A stretch of 52,836 nucleotides of DNA from Chloroflexota bacterium (GCA_021845945.1 JAJZRD010000003.1:1-52836); one strand, 5' to 3'. Positions 38,916 to 47,901 are shown, counted from the first letter of the stretch. Notes: generated by a model from the sequence alone, not told the origin. Translations and numbers: made by a program.

Positions 38916-40157
38916 TTACTTCTCGAATGCGACGAACAACAGGGTGGCGTTGTGGCCACCGAAGCCTAGGGAGTTGGACATGGCCGCCCGGACCTTCTTC
39001 TCCCTGGCCACGTTGGGGACGTAGTCCAGGTCGCACTCGGGATCCGGGTGCTCGTAGTTGATCGTCGGGGGTATCACCGAGTGCAGGATCGCCTTGACGC
39101 AAACCATGGCCTCCATGGCGCCGGCCGCGCCCAAGAGGTGGCCGGTCATCGACTTGGTGGAGCTGATAGCGACGTCGTAGGCCCGCCGGCCGAAGAGGTT
39201 CCGGATCGCCATGGTCTCCAGCTTGTCGTTGATGACCGTGGAGGTGCCGTGGGCGTTGATGTAGTCGATATCCTCGGGGGCGAGGCCCGCTTTCTTCAAA
39301 GCTATGGTCATAGCGCGCATTGCCCCCTCGCCACCCTCGGCCGGAGCTGTGATGTGGTAGGCGTCCCCGGTGGCCCCATAGCCCGTCACTTCCGCATAGA
39401 TTCGGGCTCCCCTCTCCTGGGCGCTGGCCAGCGATTCCAGGATGAGAACGACCGCGCCCTCGCCCATCACGAAGCCGTCTCGTTCTGCATCGAAGGGGCG
39501 GCTTGCCCGCTGGGGTTCCGCGTTCCGGGTTGAGAGGGTCCGCGGAGCGGTGAACCCGGCCAGACCGATCGGGACGATGGGCGCCTCGCTTCCGCCCGCG
39601 ATGACGGCCTTGGCGTCGCCTCGCTTGATCACCTCGTAGGCCTCGCCGATGGAGTGGGCGCTGGTGGCGCAGGCGGAGACCACGGAGAAGTTGGGACCCT
39701 TGGCTCCGGTGTGGATGGAGACCTGGCCGGCGACCATGTCCACGATCATCATCGGGACCAGGAAGGGGCTCACCCGATCGGGTCCCCGGCTGTCCAGAAC
39801 CCGGGCCTGCTCAATCAGGGTGGCTATGCCCCCGATGCCGGAGCCCATCATGACCCCCACCGACTCGGCGTTGGACCCGTCGATCGTGAGGTCCGCATCC
39901 CGCAGCGCCTCCAGGGCGGCGGCGACGGCCAGCTGGACGAAACGATCCATGCGGCGGGCTTCCTTGACGCCAACGGCGGCCGCCGGATCGAAACCCTTGA
40001 CCTCCGCGGCGATTTGGGTAGAGAAGGCCGAGGCGTCGAAAGCCCGTATGGTGTCAACGCCCGATTTACCGGCTACCAGTGCCGCCCAACCGCTCTCAAC
40101 GTCGTTGCCAAGGGGCGTGACGGCCCCCAGCCCGGTCACCACAACGCGCTCAGCCAA
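38916..40157 (-). CDS. fabF: 3-oxoacyl-ACP synthase II (FabF)
   Basis: The elongating condensing enzyme of fatty acid synthesis, 413 residues. The start is TTG at 40157, after GAGGTGG, and it gives the standard N terminus ERVVVTGLGAVTPLGND. With this start the catalytic residues are Cys163 (SACATSAHS), His303 (INAHGTSTV) and His340 (MTGHLLGAAGA), the same numbers as in Escherichia coli FabF, which supports the choice. The frame is open to 40226. It is the first gene of fabF-accB-fabH and has a promoter just upstream. Confidence 0.96.
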   Translation of the reverse strand: MAERVVVTGLGAVTPLGNDVESGWAALVAGKSGVDTIRAFDASAFSTQIAAEVKGFDPAAAVGVKEARRMDRFVQLAVAAALEALRDADLTIDGSNAESVGVMMGSGIGGIATLIEQARVLDSRGPDRVSPFLVPMMIVDMVAGQVSIHTGAKGPNFSVVSACATSAHSIGEAYEVIKRGDAKAVIAGGSEAPIVPIGLAGFTAPRTLSTRNAEPQRASRPFDAERDGFVMGEGAVVLILESLASAQERGARIYAEVTGYGATGDAYHITAPAEGGEGAMRAMTIALKKAGLAPEDIDYINAHGTSTVINDKLETMAIRNLFGRRAYDVAISSTKSMTGHLLGAAGAMEAMVCVKAILHSVIPPTINYEHPDPECDLDYVPNVAREKKVRAAMSNSLGFGGHNATLLFVAFEK

Positions 40158-40214
40158 CTTCCAACCACCTCGGAGACAATTTGAGGAGGGCGAATCATCC
40201 GGATGCGGAGGCAG

Positions 40215-40243
40215 AGTATACCACATAGGGTGAGCGCCGTTAA
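40215..40243 (-). promoter_or_regulatory. Promoter of fabF-accB-fabH
   Basis: On the minus strand TTAACG (40238-40243, 4 of 6) is 17 bases from TATACT (40215-40220, 5 of 6), which is preceded by TGTGG. The leader to the TTG start would be about 50 bases. Confidence 0.6.
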
Positions 40244-40488
40244 TCCGAGGGTGCCGAAGGTGGCGGCCTGTAAGGCGACCTCTAAGCCTTTGGGCATGCC
40301 CTTTGCCAATATGCTCAGCCCTGCAGGAGAGCCGGGACGGTAGGCCGCCGGCTTCCAGGACCGCAAGGTGGTCCGCCAGGGAGTGGCTGTGGCTGAGGGC
40401 GGCCAGATCGGGCTGAGGTTAAGGATGAAGTCCGCGACGGCGGGGCTGGGATCAGTCCGGCGGACTGGCACAGTAAAGGTGCTGAAAC
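40244..40488. other. Intergenic stretch without a recognisable gene
   Basis: Between the fabF promoter and the GH130 start. The only clear structure is a 6-bp stem CAGTCC/GGACTG with a 3-base loop at 40453-40467, about 20 bases before the GH130 ATG. A minus-strand open frame here (40136-40471) has no protein-like character. I see no clear promoter for the GH130 gene. Confidence 0.5.
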
Positions 40489-41475
40489 ATGAGGCAGATC
40501 AAGGATCGTGAACCATTTGTCCGTTATGGGTCTCGGCCGCTAATTACCCCCGGAGAGCTGCCCTTCAAGGCAGATGCTGTCTTGAATCCGGGCGTGGCAG
40601 AGGTCGATGGAGAGGTGGTGCTGCTTCTACGGATCGAGGACCGGCGGGGTCTCTCCCAGATCCACGTGGCCAGGAGCGCCAACGGGATAGACGGCTGGCG
40701 CATTGAGGAAGAGCCGCTGCTCAGCCCGGGGCTGCCCCAACAGCCCTTCGAGGAGTGGGGATGCGAGGATCCCCGGGTGACTCAAGTGGCGCCCCACAAG
40801 TGGCTCGTTGCCTACACGGCCTGCTCTCGCCACGGCCCGGCCGTGGCCCTGGCCAGCACCGAGGACTTCGTGACGGTCGATCGCCTCGGGGTGGTCTTCT
40901 CCCCCACCAATAAGGACGCGGCCGTGTTTCCACAGACCTTCGACGGCCTGTGGATCATGCTTCATCGCCCGTCGACGGGGGGAGAGGAGCACATCTGGCA
41001 TGCTTCCTCCCTCGAGCTCACCCGCTGGAGCCAGCCCGGCATCTTATTGGCCCAGCGGGGCGGTCCCTGGTGGGATGGGATGCGCATCGGCGTTGGGGCG
41101 CCCCCGATCCGTACCGATGAGGGGTGGTTGCTCATCTACCACGGCGTGAAGGAGATGGGTGTGCGTCCCGTATACCGGCTGGGGCTCGCCCTGCTGGATC
41201 TGCAGGATCCCCGCAAGGTGCTGGCTCGGGCTTCCGAGTGGGTATTCGCGGCGGAGGCCGACTACGAGCTGCGGGGTCTGGTGCCCAACGTCGTTTACAC
41301 CTGCGGAGCCCTCTGCCGGGGTGACGAGGTGTGGATGTACTACGGGGCTGCCGACACGGTCGTTGCCCTGGCCATAGCCAGGGTGTCCGATCTTCTGGCC
41401 TTCGTGCGGGAGCACGACCTTGTGGCGGCCACCCGGGTGCGAGGCAGGTCGACTGCCCTGGTCTCCGCCCGCTGA
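40489..41475 (+). CDS. GH130-family glycoside phosphorylase/hydrolase
   Basis: A 328-residue five-bladed beta-propeller enzyme. The family's catalytic acid is Asp94 in EEWGCEDPRVT. LLLRIEDRRGLSQIHVARS, KDAAVFP, the following histidine in LHRP, and LLIYHGV are typical active-site blades of GH130. Members mostly phosphorolyse beta-1,2- or beta-1,4-linked mannosides; some are hydrolases. The sequence alone does not settle the linkage. It is alone on its strand and converges on the cation exchanger. Confidence 0.88.
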   Translation: MRQIKDREPFVRYGSRPLITPGELPFKADAVLNPGVAEVDGEVVLLLRIEDRRGLSQIHVARSANGIDGWRIEEEPLLSPGLPQQPFEEWGCEDPRVTQVAPHKWLVAYTACSRHGPAVALASTEDFVTVDRLGVVFSPTNKDAAVFPQTFDGLWIMLHRPSTGGEEHIWHASSLELTRWSQPGILLAQRGGPWWDGMRIGVGAPPIRTDEGWLLIYHGVKEMGVRPVYRLGLALLDLQDPRKVLARASEWVFAAEADYELRGLVPNVVYTCGALCRGDEVWMYYGAADTVVALAIARVSDLLAFVREHDLVAATRVRGRSTALVSAR

Positions 41476-41525
41476 GATAGTCTCGCGGGCTCGAAAAGGG
41501 CCGTTGACGCAAGAACCGTTCTCCC

Positions 41526-41547
41526 CCTCGACTTTCCGACGTCGAGG
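41526..41547. terminator. Terminator-like stem between GH130 and the exchanger
   Basis: CCTCGAC and GTCGAGG (41526-41532, 41541-41547) form a 7-bp stem with an 8-base loop in the 88-base gap between two convergent genes. The symmetry would serve both strands, but there is no T-run on either side. Confidence 0.35.
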
Positions 41548-41563
41548 TCGTCGCGGCCGTGCT

Positions 41564-42682
41564 TCAGGGCGCCGGAAAGAAGTAGAAGACGAGGACCATC
41601 ACCAGGTATACGGCGATGAGCTGTAGTCCCTCGAACCAGTTGGACTCGCCGTCCAGCAGCACGAAAGCCAGGGCGATCACCGACAGGCCGATGCCGGCGA
41701 TCTCCAGACTGTTGAAGACGAGGGACATGGGCTGGCCGAACAGGAAGGAGGCGAAGACCAGGATTGGAGCTACGAAGAGCGCCACCTGGGCGCTGGAGCC
41801 CGTGGCGATGGTTACCGCCGTCTCCATGTGGTTTCTGACGGCCAACAGCACCGCCGCGGAGTGCTCCGCCGCGTTTCCCACCACGGCTACCACCACCACG
41901 CCGACGAAGAAATCCGTCATCCCCAGCGCCTCGGTGGCCGCCGAGATGCTGCTCACGAGCAGCTCCGACTCGATGCCCACGATGCCCGTCGCGATGGCCA
42001 GCAACACGACGGTCTGGCGAAGGCTCAGTCGGGGCTCGCGGCGCTCTTCGGGCATGGAGGTCAACAGTTCCCGGTGGGTTCTAAGGGAGAAGATCAGGCT
42101 CCCTAGATAGGTGAGGATGAGGACAATCGCTACCAGAAGGCCGAGCAGGTCGAAGAAGGGGGTCCTCCGCTCCAGGGTGCCGAAGACGGCCAGATCCAGC
42201 ACGGCCGGCATCACCAGGGCGATCACGGCCAGGAACAACATGGCGACGCTGGCTCCCGCGTTGGTGCGGTTGAAGGTTTGCCGCTGCCGGCCCCACCCCC
42301 CGAACAGCATGCTGAGTCCCAGCACCAGCAGGATGTTGCCTATGATGCTGCCGCTGATGGAGGCCTTGACCACCTCCTGGAGACCTGCCCGCAGCGCCAG
42401 AAGGCCGATGATCAACTCTGTAGCGTTCCCCAGGGTGGCATTGAGGATCCCACCGAGGCCGTGGCCCACCCAGTGGACCAGCTCTTCGGTGGCCTCGCCG
42501 ATCAGCCCTGCGAGGGGAATGATGGCCAGGGCCGAGGTAATGAAGATCCACAGTTCCGGCAACCCCAGCAGGTCGATGACCCAACTCACGGGTGCCAGCA
42601 CCAACAGCCAGTAGAGCCTGTTCCGCCGCAAGAAGCCGACGAGGGCTGCTATCCATTCCCCGACTCTCGGTCCCCACAACAT
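41564..42682 (-). CDS. Calcium/proton antiporter, CaCA superfamily (CAX type)
   Basis: A 372-residue inner-membrane protein with about 10-11 transmembrane helices in two inverted halves. The alpha repeats are visible: GGILNATLGNATELIIGLLA in the first half and VVGNAAEHSAAVLLAVRN in the second, each with the acidic residue that binds the cation. An acidic segment joins the halves. It probably exports Ca2+ in exchange for H+. The ATG at 42682 follows GAGGAA. Its upstream 419-base gap separates it from divergent ctaG. Confidence 0.9.
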   Translation of the reverse strand: MLWGPRVGEWIAALVGFLRRNRLYWLLVLAPVSWVIDLLGLPELWIFITSALAIIPLAGLIGEATEELVHWVGHGLGGILNATLGNATELIIGLLALRAGLQEVVKASISGSIIGNILLVLGLSMLFGGWGRQRQTFNRTNAGASVAMLFLAVIALVMPAVLDLAVFGTLERRTPFFDLLGLLVAIVLILTYLGSLIFSLRTHRELLTSMPEERREPRLSLRQTVVLLAIATGIVGIESELLVSSISAATEALGMTDFFVGVVVVAVVGNAAEHSAAVLLAVRNHMETAVTIATGSSAQVALFVAPILVFASFLFGQPMSLVFNSLEIAGIGLSVIALAFVLLDGESNWFEGLQLIAVYLVMVLVFYFFPAP

Positions 42683-42999
42683 CGTTCCTCAACGCCGGCC
42701 CGGATGACGCGCCCGTAGCGGGGTACCGTGACGCAAGAAGCATGCTGCTGTCCTCGCCCCTCCCCGCTGCGGCCGGGTCTCCCCCGCGTCCGGCCGCTGC
42801 CGGGCCCGCCAGCCGAGGAATCTCCGCTCTCCGCCCCGCCCAGCGCCTTGCCGGCCGTCACCATCGAACCTCTCGCTATTGGAGTTGCAGGAAGCTGCCG
42901 AATATAGCCTTGGACCCCCACGCAGGTGCGCTTGCAGGGCGTCGCGCTATCCAGCCTTCGAGGTACAGATGGAAGACAGCGGCGGCCGCGATTCCGACG
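42683..42999. other. GC-rich intergenic stretch without a recognisable gene
   Basis: This is the left part of the divergent region between the exchanger and ctaG. Open frames on both strands here are rich in Arg, Gly and Pro and have no recognisable domain. I find no clear promoter for the exchanger gene. Confidence 0.45.
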
Positions 43000-43029
43000 T
43001 TGACACAGGGTGACCAAGCCCAGTATAAG
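43000..43029 (+). promoter_or_regulatory. Promoter of ctaG
   Basis: A perfect TTGACA (43000-43005) is followed after 18 bases by TATAAG (43024-43029, 5 of 6). The message would start near 43036. A 6-bp hairpin GGGGCT/AGCCCC (43047-43061) lies in the leader just before GGGGAGGG. Confidence 0.7.
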
Positions 43030-43101
43030 TGGGTGTAGCGGATTGAGGGGCTCTCAGCCCCAAGGGGAGGGACGCGGCTGAATCCCGAGCTGCCGGCCTC
43101 A

Positions 43102-44004
43102 GTGGACTCCTGGTCCTGGGATCCCACCGTGCTGGGCGGACTGGGGCTTGCCGCCGCCCTCTACGTAGTCGGGTGGCGCCGGCTGCGCCGGCCCGAGTTC
43201 AAACACTCCGTCCTGGCCCCCTGGCGCGGCTGGTGCTTCGCGGGCGGGCTGGCCGCGATCGGGGTGGCGCTGCTTTCCCCCATCGACGGCTTCAGCGCCC
43301 TTTTCTTCTTCGTGCACATGATCCAGCACCTGTTGCTGGTCGAGGTAGCGGCACCGCTGCTGCTGCTGGGGGCTCCCCTGCTCCCGATGCTGTGGGCCCT
43401 TCCCAGGGATCTGCGGGTAGCCCTGGGCTGCATCCTCGGGCCGGGCAATCCGCTGAAGGGGCTCTTCACCCTCGTGACCCACCCCCTGGTTGCTGTGTCC
43501 CTCTACATCGCGGCCCTGGCGGCCTGGCATCTGCCCGACTTCTACGACGCTGCCCAGGGACGGACGGCGATCCACGATTTCGAGCATCTGATCTTTCTCG
43601 GTACGGCGTTGCTCTACTGGTGGCCGATCATCCATCCGGCGGGGGGCAAGCGCCGGCTGGGCTACGCCGCGGCCATCCCCTACCTCCTGCCTCCGATGCT
43701 GGCGGGGAGTCTCATCGGCGCCCTGCTCACCTTCGCCCAACACCCTCTCTACGCCGCCTACCGGCAGGTGCCCCGTCCCTGGGGCATCTCGGTGGTGCAG
43801 GACCAGCAGCTGGCCGGGCTGATCATGTGGGTGCCCGGTGGGCTGGTCTACCTCTTCCCGATCTTCGTGCTGATCGCCCTGCTGCTGCGGCAGGAGGACA
43901 GTGCAGCCGAAGCGGCTCTGGAGTTGGGCCGAGGGGGCTCCGACGGGGCAGACCGGGCCGGGGAGGGGCCGTCGGGCGATGGAGCCTACCGTGGCCGAGG
44001 TTGA
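43102..44004 (+). CDS. ctaG: Cytochrome c oxidase assembly factor CtaG (caa3 type)
   Basis: A 300-residue membrane protein with about seven transmembrane helices of the Caa3_CtaG family, which helps assemble the copper centre of caa3-type oxidases. Typical are SPIDGFSALFFFVHMIQHLL and a second histidine-rich segment, IHDFEHLIFLGTALLYWWPI, with DQQLAGLIMWVPGGLVYL. The start is uncertain: GTG at 43102 is the first standard codon, but the strong GGGGAGGG (43064-43071) lies seven bases before an in-frame CTG at 43078, which could be the true start. No oxidase subunit gene is in the window. Confidence 0.9.
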   Translation: MDSWSWDPTVLGGLGLAAALYVVGWRRLRRPEFKHSVLAPWRGWCFAGGLAAIGVALLSPIDGFSALFFFVHMIQHLLLVEVAAPLLLLGAPLLPMLWALPRDLRVALGCILGPGNPLKGLFTLVTHPLVAVSLYIAALAAWHLPDFYDAAQGRTAIHDFEHLIFLGTALLYWWPIIHPAGGKRRLGYAAAIPYLLPPMLAGSLIGALLTFAQHPLYAAYRQVPRPWGISVVQDQQLAGLIMWVPGGLVYLFPIFVLIALLLRQEDSAAEAALELGRGGSDGADRAGEGPSGDGAYRGRG

Positions 44005-44038
44005 CGGGTCGCCCCTCGGCCGGGGTCCGACTCGCCGG

Positions 44039-44071
44039 CCGTGTGACGCGAGCGAGCGCAGCGTCGCGCGG
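44039..44071 (+). terminator. Terminator-like hairpin after ctaG
   Basis: Bases 44039-44049 pair with 44061-44071 as an 11-bp RNA stem that includes two G-U pairs, with an 11-base loop, 34 bases after the ctaG stop. No T-run follows. The rest of 44072-44297 shows no gene or other structure that I can support. Confidence 0.35.
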
Positions 44072-44297
44072 CTCCCGCGGCTATCCATCCTTCTCCACCA
44101 CGATCTCCTCGATCTTCCCTGGTCTTCAGCAGCTTCTACTGGTACTATCCTTGCGATTCAGCTATTGTCGTTGCCGACCACCTATCGGTGAGCTCGGAGG
44201 ATCCCCGGAAAGAGGGGGGGCCCCCGACGCCAGGCGGGCGGCAGAAAGCGGAGCGGAAAGGAGGGAGAGGGGTCCACGAATCTGTCGGGACAATCCG

Positions 44298-44326
44298 TTG
44301 ACATACAGGCGCTCCCCGCTCAGAAT
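44298..44326 (+). promoter_or_regulatory. Candidate promoter of the membrane histidine kinase
   Basis: A perfect TTGACA (44298-44303) is followed after 17 bases by CAGAAT (44321-44326, 4 of 6). Transcription would begin near 44333, leaving a long leader of about 195 bases. Confidence 0.5.
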
Positions 44327-44332
44327 CATCAC

Positions 44333-44527
44333 GTCCAACAGTGAGCCGAAATGGGACCCGGCACCGACGTGTCGGGTTGCCTTCGGTAGCCCCCTTCTGC
44401 CGACGTCCCTCGCGAGAACGACCGAGGGGCCGATCTGGTTTGTCCTGGTTCCTGAGGCGCCCTGAGGAGGGCGTGCCCCGACTGGCAGATCCGATAGGGC
44501 TGGCGGAGCCGCCCTGAAGCGAGGGGA
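44333..44527 (+). other. Long structured leader before the membrane kinase
   Basis: The predicted leader can form several helices: a hairpin in 44350-44380, a CGCCCT/AGGGCG hairpin near 44458-44473 enclosed by GATCTG...CAGATC (about 44433 and 44484), and AGGGC/GCCCT with a GGC/GCC extension near 44495-44515, just before GAGGGGAG. No known riboswitch class is recognised. Confidence 0.3.
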
Positions 44528-47500
44528 GTGGATCCAGTGCGAGGCATGAGAACCGGCACGCTTCAGTGGGCCGTGGGGGTCTTCTGTGCCACGACGGGGA
44601 TCCTGATGCTCCTGGCACCCCACCAGTTCAGGGTACCGGAGTACGCTATTCTCAGGCCCTATCTACCCTGGTCGGGCTGCCTTATGATGCTGGCAGGGGC
44701 CGCGCTGGTGGGGGTGGCGACCCTGAGAGGCCGAGAGGGCCTTCTTGTCCCTGCCCACCTCCTGGGTGCTGCCGCGCTGCTGGCGCTGTCCGCCAGCTTC
44801 GTGGAGAGCGGCGTCTGGACCGGAGTGGTCAACTACACCGTGTTGGCATTGGCCCTCGCCCTTGCGCCGCTGGGGGCACGGGGTAGCAGTTCTTCCGAAA
44901 CCAGGGAGGGCGGCGATCTGTTCGCCCTCGCGATCGGAGTTGGTGCCGCCATCAACGGCCTCCTCTTCCTCTTCACCCCCGACCTGTTCGGCGCCCGCCT
45001 TTACGTCGCCTCTCGTCCATTTCTCGGGTGGTACGGCGCCGCTTTTCTCGCCAGCGGCGTTGCCCTGGTGGTGAGCCACGTGCGACCCTCGGTGTCGGGC
45101 TCAGCCATTAAGGCCGCCGGTTGGCTGATCGCCGGCGCTTTCTACGCCTTCGGGTTGCCCAACGTGGGCCAGGCCACCTGGACCGGTGCAGCCTACTACG
45201 GGGGCTTCGGCGCTCTTCTGGCGCTGCTTCCCTGGGCTGCGCCCCGACTCCGTCGCATCAATCTGGCGTCTCTGCGGGCCCGCCTTGCGCTGTCACTGGC
45301 GACGGCTACCTCCGTCCCCTTGCTGCTAATCGTGGTTGTGGGGGCTGAGTACAACGAGCACCAGGCGGTGGCTCAGGCTCTCAGCCGCCAACAGGCCCAG
45401 GCCGCCATGCTGGCTCAACACATCGCGGACCGGGTGGGCCAGCACAGGGCCACGATAGAGTCCCTGGCCGCTTATCCCGGCCTGCTCCCCATGACGGCGG
45501 AAGCTCAGCAGGGGTTGCTGAAAAGCCTGTACGCCGCCGGCCCCAGAGGGGTGGGCTTTAGCACACTCGACTCATCTGGCAGGGAGATCGCGCACAGCGG
45601 AGATGTCTCCCTCAACCTCGGGGATGTGGCCGGGTATCCAACCCCGGAGGAGGCCCGGCAGCTACCGGCCGGCTACGTTCTGAAGCTGCAGTCGGCCGCC
45701 GGAGAGAGGCCCGTGGTCGTTTTCTGGGCGCCGTTGCGGGATCGCTCGGGGCGGTTCGAGGGGAGCATAGCCACCGGGATCGATGCCTCTCACCTGGCCA
45801 GTTTCTTCAGCAGGGTGGATCTCGACATCGATGACGAGGCGTTCCTAGTGGATGGTGGTACCGGCCGCCTGCTGGCTCGTTCGGTCACGGCCGCGGTCGG
45901 GTTCCTGGACGACTCGTCCATTGCCCCACCGACAGCAGCCCTTGTGGCGGGAGAGATGGGGCCCGGCGCGCTGGACTACGTGACTCGGGAGGGCGAGAGG
46001 GTGGCCGGCTATGCGCGGGTGCCGGGTCTCGACTGGGGGGTCATCGTGCAGCGCCCCCGAGCCGTGGCGCTGGCCAGCATCTTTGCCGGCCGCGACCTCT
46101 CGTCCCTGATCCTGATGCTGGTCCTGGCTCTGGGGCTGGTCTCTGGGGCCCTGACGGCGGGCTTCCTCACTGCGCCGCTCGATGCCTTGGCGCGCGCGGT
46201 GGAGCGGCTCGGGACTGGAGACACCAGAGCCCCCTTGCCCCAGAGCGGGATCGCCGAGGTTGGGCGATTGGCGGCGGTCTTTGGCGAGATGCGAGATCGC
46301 CTCGCTGCCCGGACGGCCGAGAGGGAGCGGGCGGAGGATGCCCTTCGCTTCCTGGCCGAGGCGAGCAGCGTGCTATCCTCGTCCCTGGACTATGAGACCA
46401 CGCTCACCAGCGTTGCCCGCCTCGCGGTGCCCCGGCTGGCCGACTGGTGCACGGTGAGCGTCGTCGACGAAGAAGAAGGGATGCCTCGCCGGGTTGCGAT
46501 GGCGCACGTCGATCCCGGCAAGGAGCCGTTGCTGCGAGAGCTGCACCGCCGCTACCTCCTGGAGATGGGCCAGCGGCACCCCATATCGGTGGTGTTGCGC
46601 ACCGGGGAACCCTGGATCATGGAAGAGGTCCCGGCGGACCAGATGGAGGCCACGGGAAACCTCAAGGAGCTGTTCCACGTCATGCGGGAGCTGGGGCTCA
46701 GCTCCTCCATGGTGGTTCCCCTCAAGGCCCAGGGCCGCGTTCTTGGGACGATCCTGCTGGCCCTGGGGTCATCCGGGCGCCGCTACAGTGCCGGTGATCT
46801 GACGCTGGCCCAGGATCTGGCCCGCCGCTGTGCCCTGGCGGTGGAAAACGCTCGGCTCTACCAGGAGGCTCAGCAGGCGATCCGAGCCCGCGACGAGTTC
46901 CTGTCGGTGGCGGCCCACGAGCTGAAGACCCCGATAACGAGCCTCCGGGGCTTTGCCCAGGTGACCATCCGCCATCTGCAGAGGGAGAGCTCGCCCGACC
47001 CGATCCGGATCCGGCGGGCCCTGGAGGTGATCGATCGCCAGTCGGACAGGCTGACGCGGTTGGTGGTGCAGCTGCTGGACGTCTCCCGGATTCAGGCGGG
47101 GCGCCTGGTGCTCCATCCAGAGCAGGCGGATCTGGCCGACCTGGTCGCGGGAGTTGTGGCCACCGCCCAGGCAGCTACCTCCAAGCACAACCTGGTGCTG
47201 CGCACCCCCTCCTCGGTGTGGGCTTCGGTCGATCCCATCCGCTTGGAGCAGGTGGTCACCAATCTGGTGGACAACGCCATCAAGTACAGTCCGGAGGGCG
47301 GGGACATCGTGGTCGAGCTAGGGTTAACGGAACAGGGTGCCGTGCAGCTGTCGGTGAGCGATCGCGGCATCGGCATTCCGCCGGAGTACCGGGCCCGCAT
47401 CTTCGACCGGTTCTACCAGGTCGACGACGGGGGCTATGCTGGAGGCATGGGGCTGGGATTGTACATCAGCCGCCACATCGTGGAGCTCCACGGTGGACGG

Positions 47501-47602
47501 ATCGAGGTGGAGGCTCCGCCCGACGGCGGGACCCGCTTCGTGGTGAGCCTGCCTATCAATGGCAACGGTGCATCGAGTGTGGCGAGGGGGGGCGATCGGT
47601 GA
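44528..47602 (+). CDS. Membrane sensor histidine kinase with duplicated membrane domain, Cache, HAMP and GAF
   Basis: A 1024-residue kinase. Residues about 17-236 hold eight hydrophobic segments that form two similar halves (17-115 and 135-236). A further transmembrane helix (about 255-275), an extracytoplasmic Cache-like domain (about 285-515, with YPTPEEARQLPAGYV and DDEAFLVDGGTGRLLARS), a transmembrane helix (about 524-548), HAMP, GAF (about 607-775), HisKA with His797 (VAAHELKTPITSLRG) and an ATPase domain (NLVDNAIKYSP, GMGLGLYIS) follow. GTG at 44528 gives the longest product; an ATG at 44546 is in frame. No response regulator gene is adjacent. The ligand is unknown. Confidence 0.9.
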   Translation: MDPVRGMRTGTLQWAVGVFCATTGILMLLAPHQFRVPEYAILRPYLPWSGCLMMLAGAALVGVATLRGREGLLVPAHLLGAAALLALSASFVESGVWTGVVNYTVLALALALAPLGARGSSSSETREGGDLFALAIGVGAAINGLLFLFTPDLFGARLYVASRPFLGWYGAAFLASGVALVVSHVRPSVSGSAIKAAGWLIAGAFYAFGLPNVGQATWTGAAYYGGFGALLALLPWAAPRLRRINLASLRARLALSLATATSVPLLLIVVVGAEYNEHQAVAQALSRQQAQAAMLAQHIADRVGQHRATIESLAAYPGLLPMTAEAQQGLLKSLYAAGPRGVGFSTLDSSGREIAHSGDVSLNLGDVAGYPTPEEARQLPAGYVLKLQSAAGERPVVVFWAPLRDRSGRFEGSIATGIDASHLASFFSRVDLDIDDEAFLVDGGTGRLLARSVTAAVGFLDDSSIAPPTAALVAGEMGPGALDYVTREGERVAGYARVPGLDWGVIVQRPRAVALASIFAGRDLSSLILMLVLALGLVSGALTAGFLTAPLDALARAVERLGTGDTRAPLPQSGIAEVGRLAAVFGEMRDRLAARTAERERAEDALRFLAEASSVLSSSLDYETTLTSVARLAVPRLADWCTVSVVDEEEGMPRRVAMAHVDPGKEPLLRELHRRYLLEMGQRHPISVVLRTGEPWIMEEVPADQMEATGNLKELFHVMRELGLSSSMVVPLKAQGRVLGTILLALGSSGRRYSAGDLTLAQDLARRCALAVENARLYQEAQQAIRARDEFLSVAAHELKTPITSLRGFAQVTIRHLQRESSPDPIRIRRALEVIDRQSDRLTRLVVQLLDVSRIQAGRLVLHPEQADLADLVAGVVATAQAATSKHNLVLRTPSSVWASVDPIRLEQVVTNLVDNAIKYSPEGGDIVVELGLTEQGAVQLSVSDRGIGIPPEYRARIFDRFYQVDDGGYAGGMGLGLYISRHIVELHGGRIEVEAPPDGGTRFVVSLPINGNGASSVARGGDR

Positions 47603-47778
47603 GCTTGGCACCATCGTGGTTCTCACCGCCGATCGGAGCGCCGGGGACAGCGCATCCCAAGTAGACGCGGATGCCAACGACCGAAGTCGTCACCACGGCT
47701 CCACCGCGCGTCCCCCACCGACTCGTCCCGTGCCCCCTAACCTTGATGGTGCTCCTATCAGGGTTGCAGCCAGACGTA
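47603..47778. other. Gap between the kinase and the heat-shock promoter
   Basis: Its first bases belong to a hairpin that spans the kinase stop codon (47593-47603 with 47632-47645, about 11 bp with a 3-base bulge), which may end the kinase message although no T-run follows. Nothing else is recognised before the hrcA promoter. Confidence 0.4.
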
Positions 47779-47807
47779 TTGACAGGGGGCGGCCCCCGTG
47801 CTAACCT
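47779..47807 (+). promoter_or_regulatory. Promoter of the hrcA-grpE-dnaK operon
   Basis: A perfect TTGACA (47779-47784) lies 17 bases before TAACCT (47802-47807, 3 of 6). The CIRCE element begins two bases after the -10 box, as expected for a promoter repressed by HrcA. Confidence 0.7.
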
Positions 47808-47808
47808 C

Positions 47809-47835
47809 TTAGCACTCTAACCAGGAGAGTGCTAA
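47809..47835. promoter_or_regulatory. CIRCE operator (HrcA binding site)
   Basis: TTAGCACTC, nine bases, GAGTGCTAA: an exact match to the CIRCE consensus. HrcA binds it and represses the operon until heat stress removes HrcA from DNA. It is the only CIRCE copy that I see in the window. Confidence 0.97.
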
Positions 47836-47901
47836 TTCGTTGTTGGCCCTGAGGGGGCGGCGGTGGTCGCGGCGGGGCCGGCCGGGTTAGGGAGTATCGA
47901 A

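Noticed and set aside
40136..40471. Minus-strand frame upstream of fabF
   Set aside because: No domain, and it overlaps the fabF promoter and start; the composition is not protein-like.
44333..44527. Cyclic-di-GMP riboswitch in the kinase leader
   Set aside because: A short GGTTGCC...GGTAGCC resemblance was noticed, but the conserved core of that class is not there.
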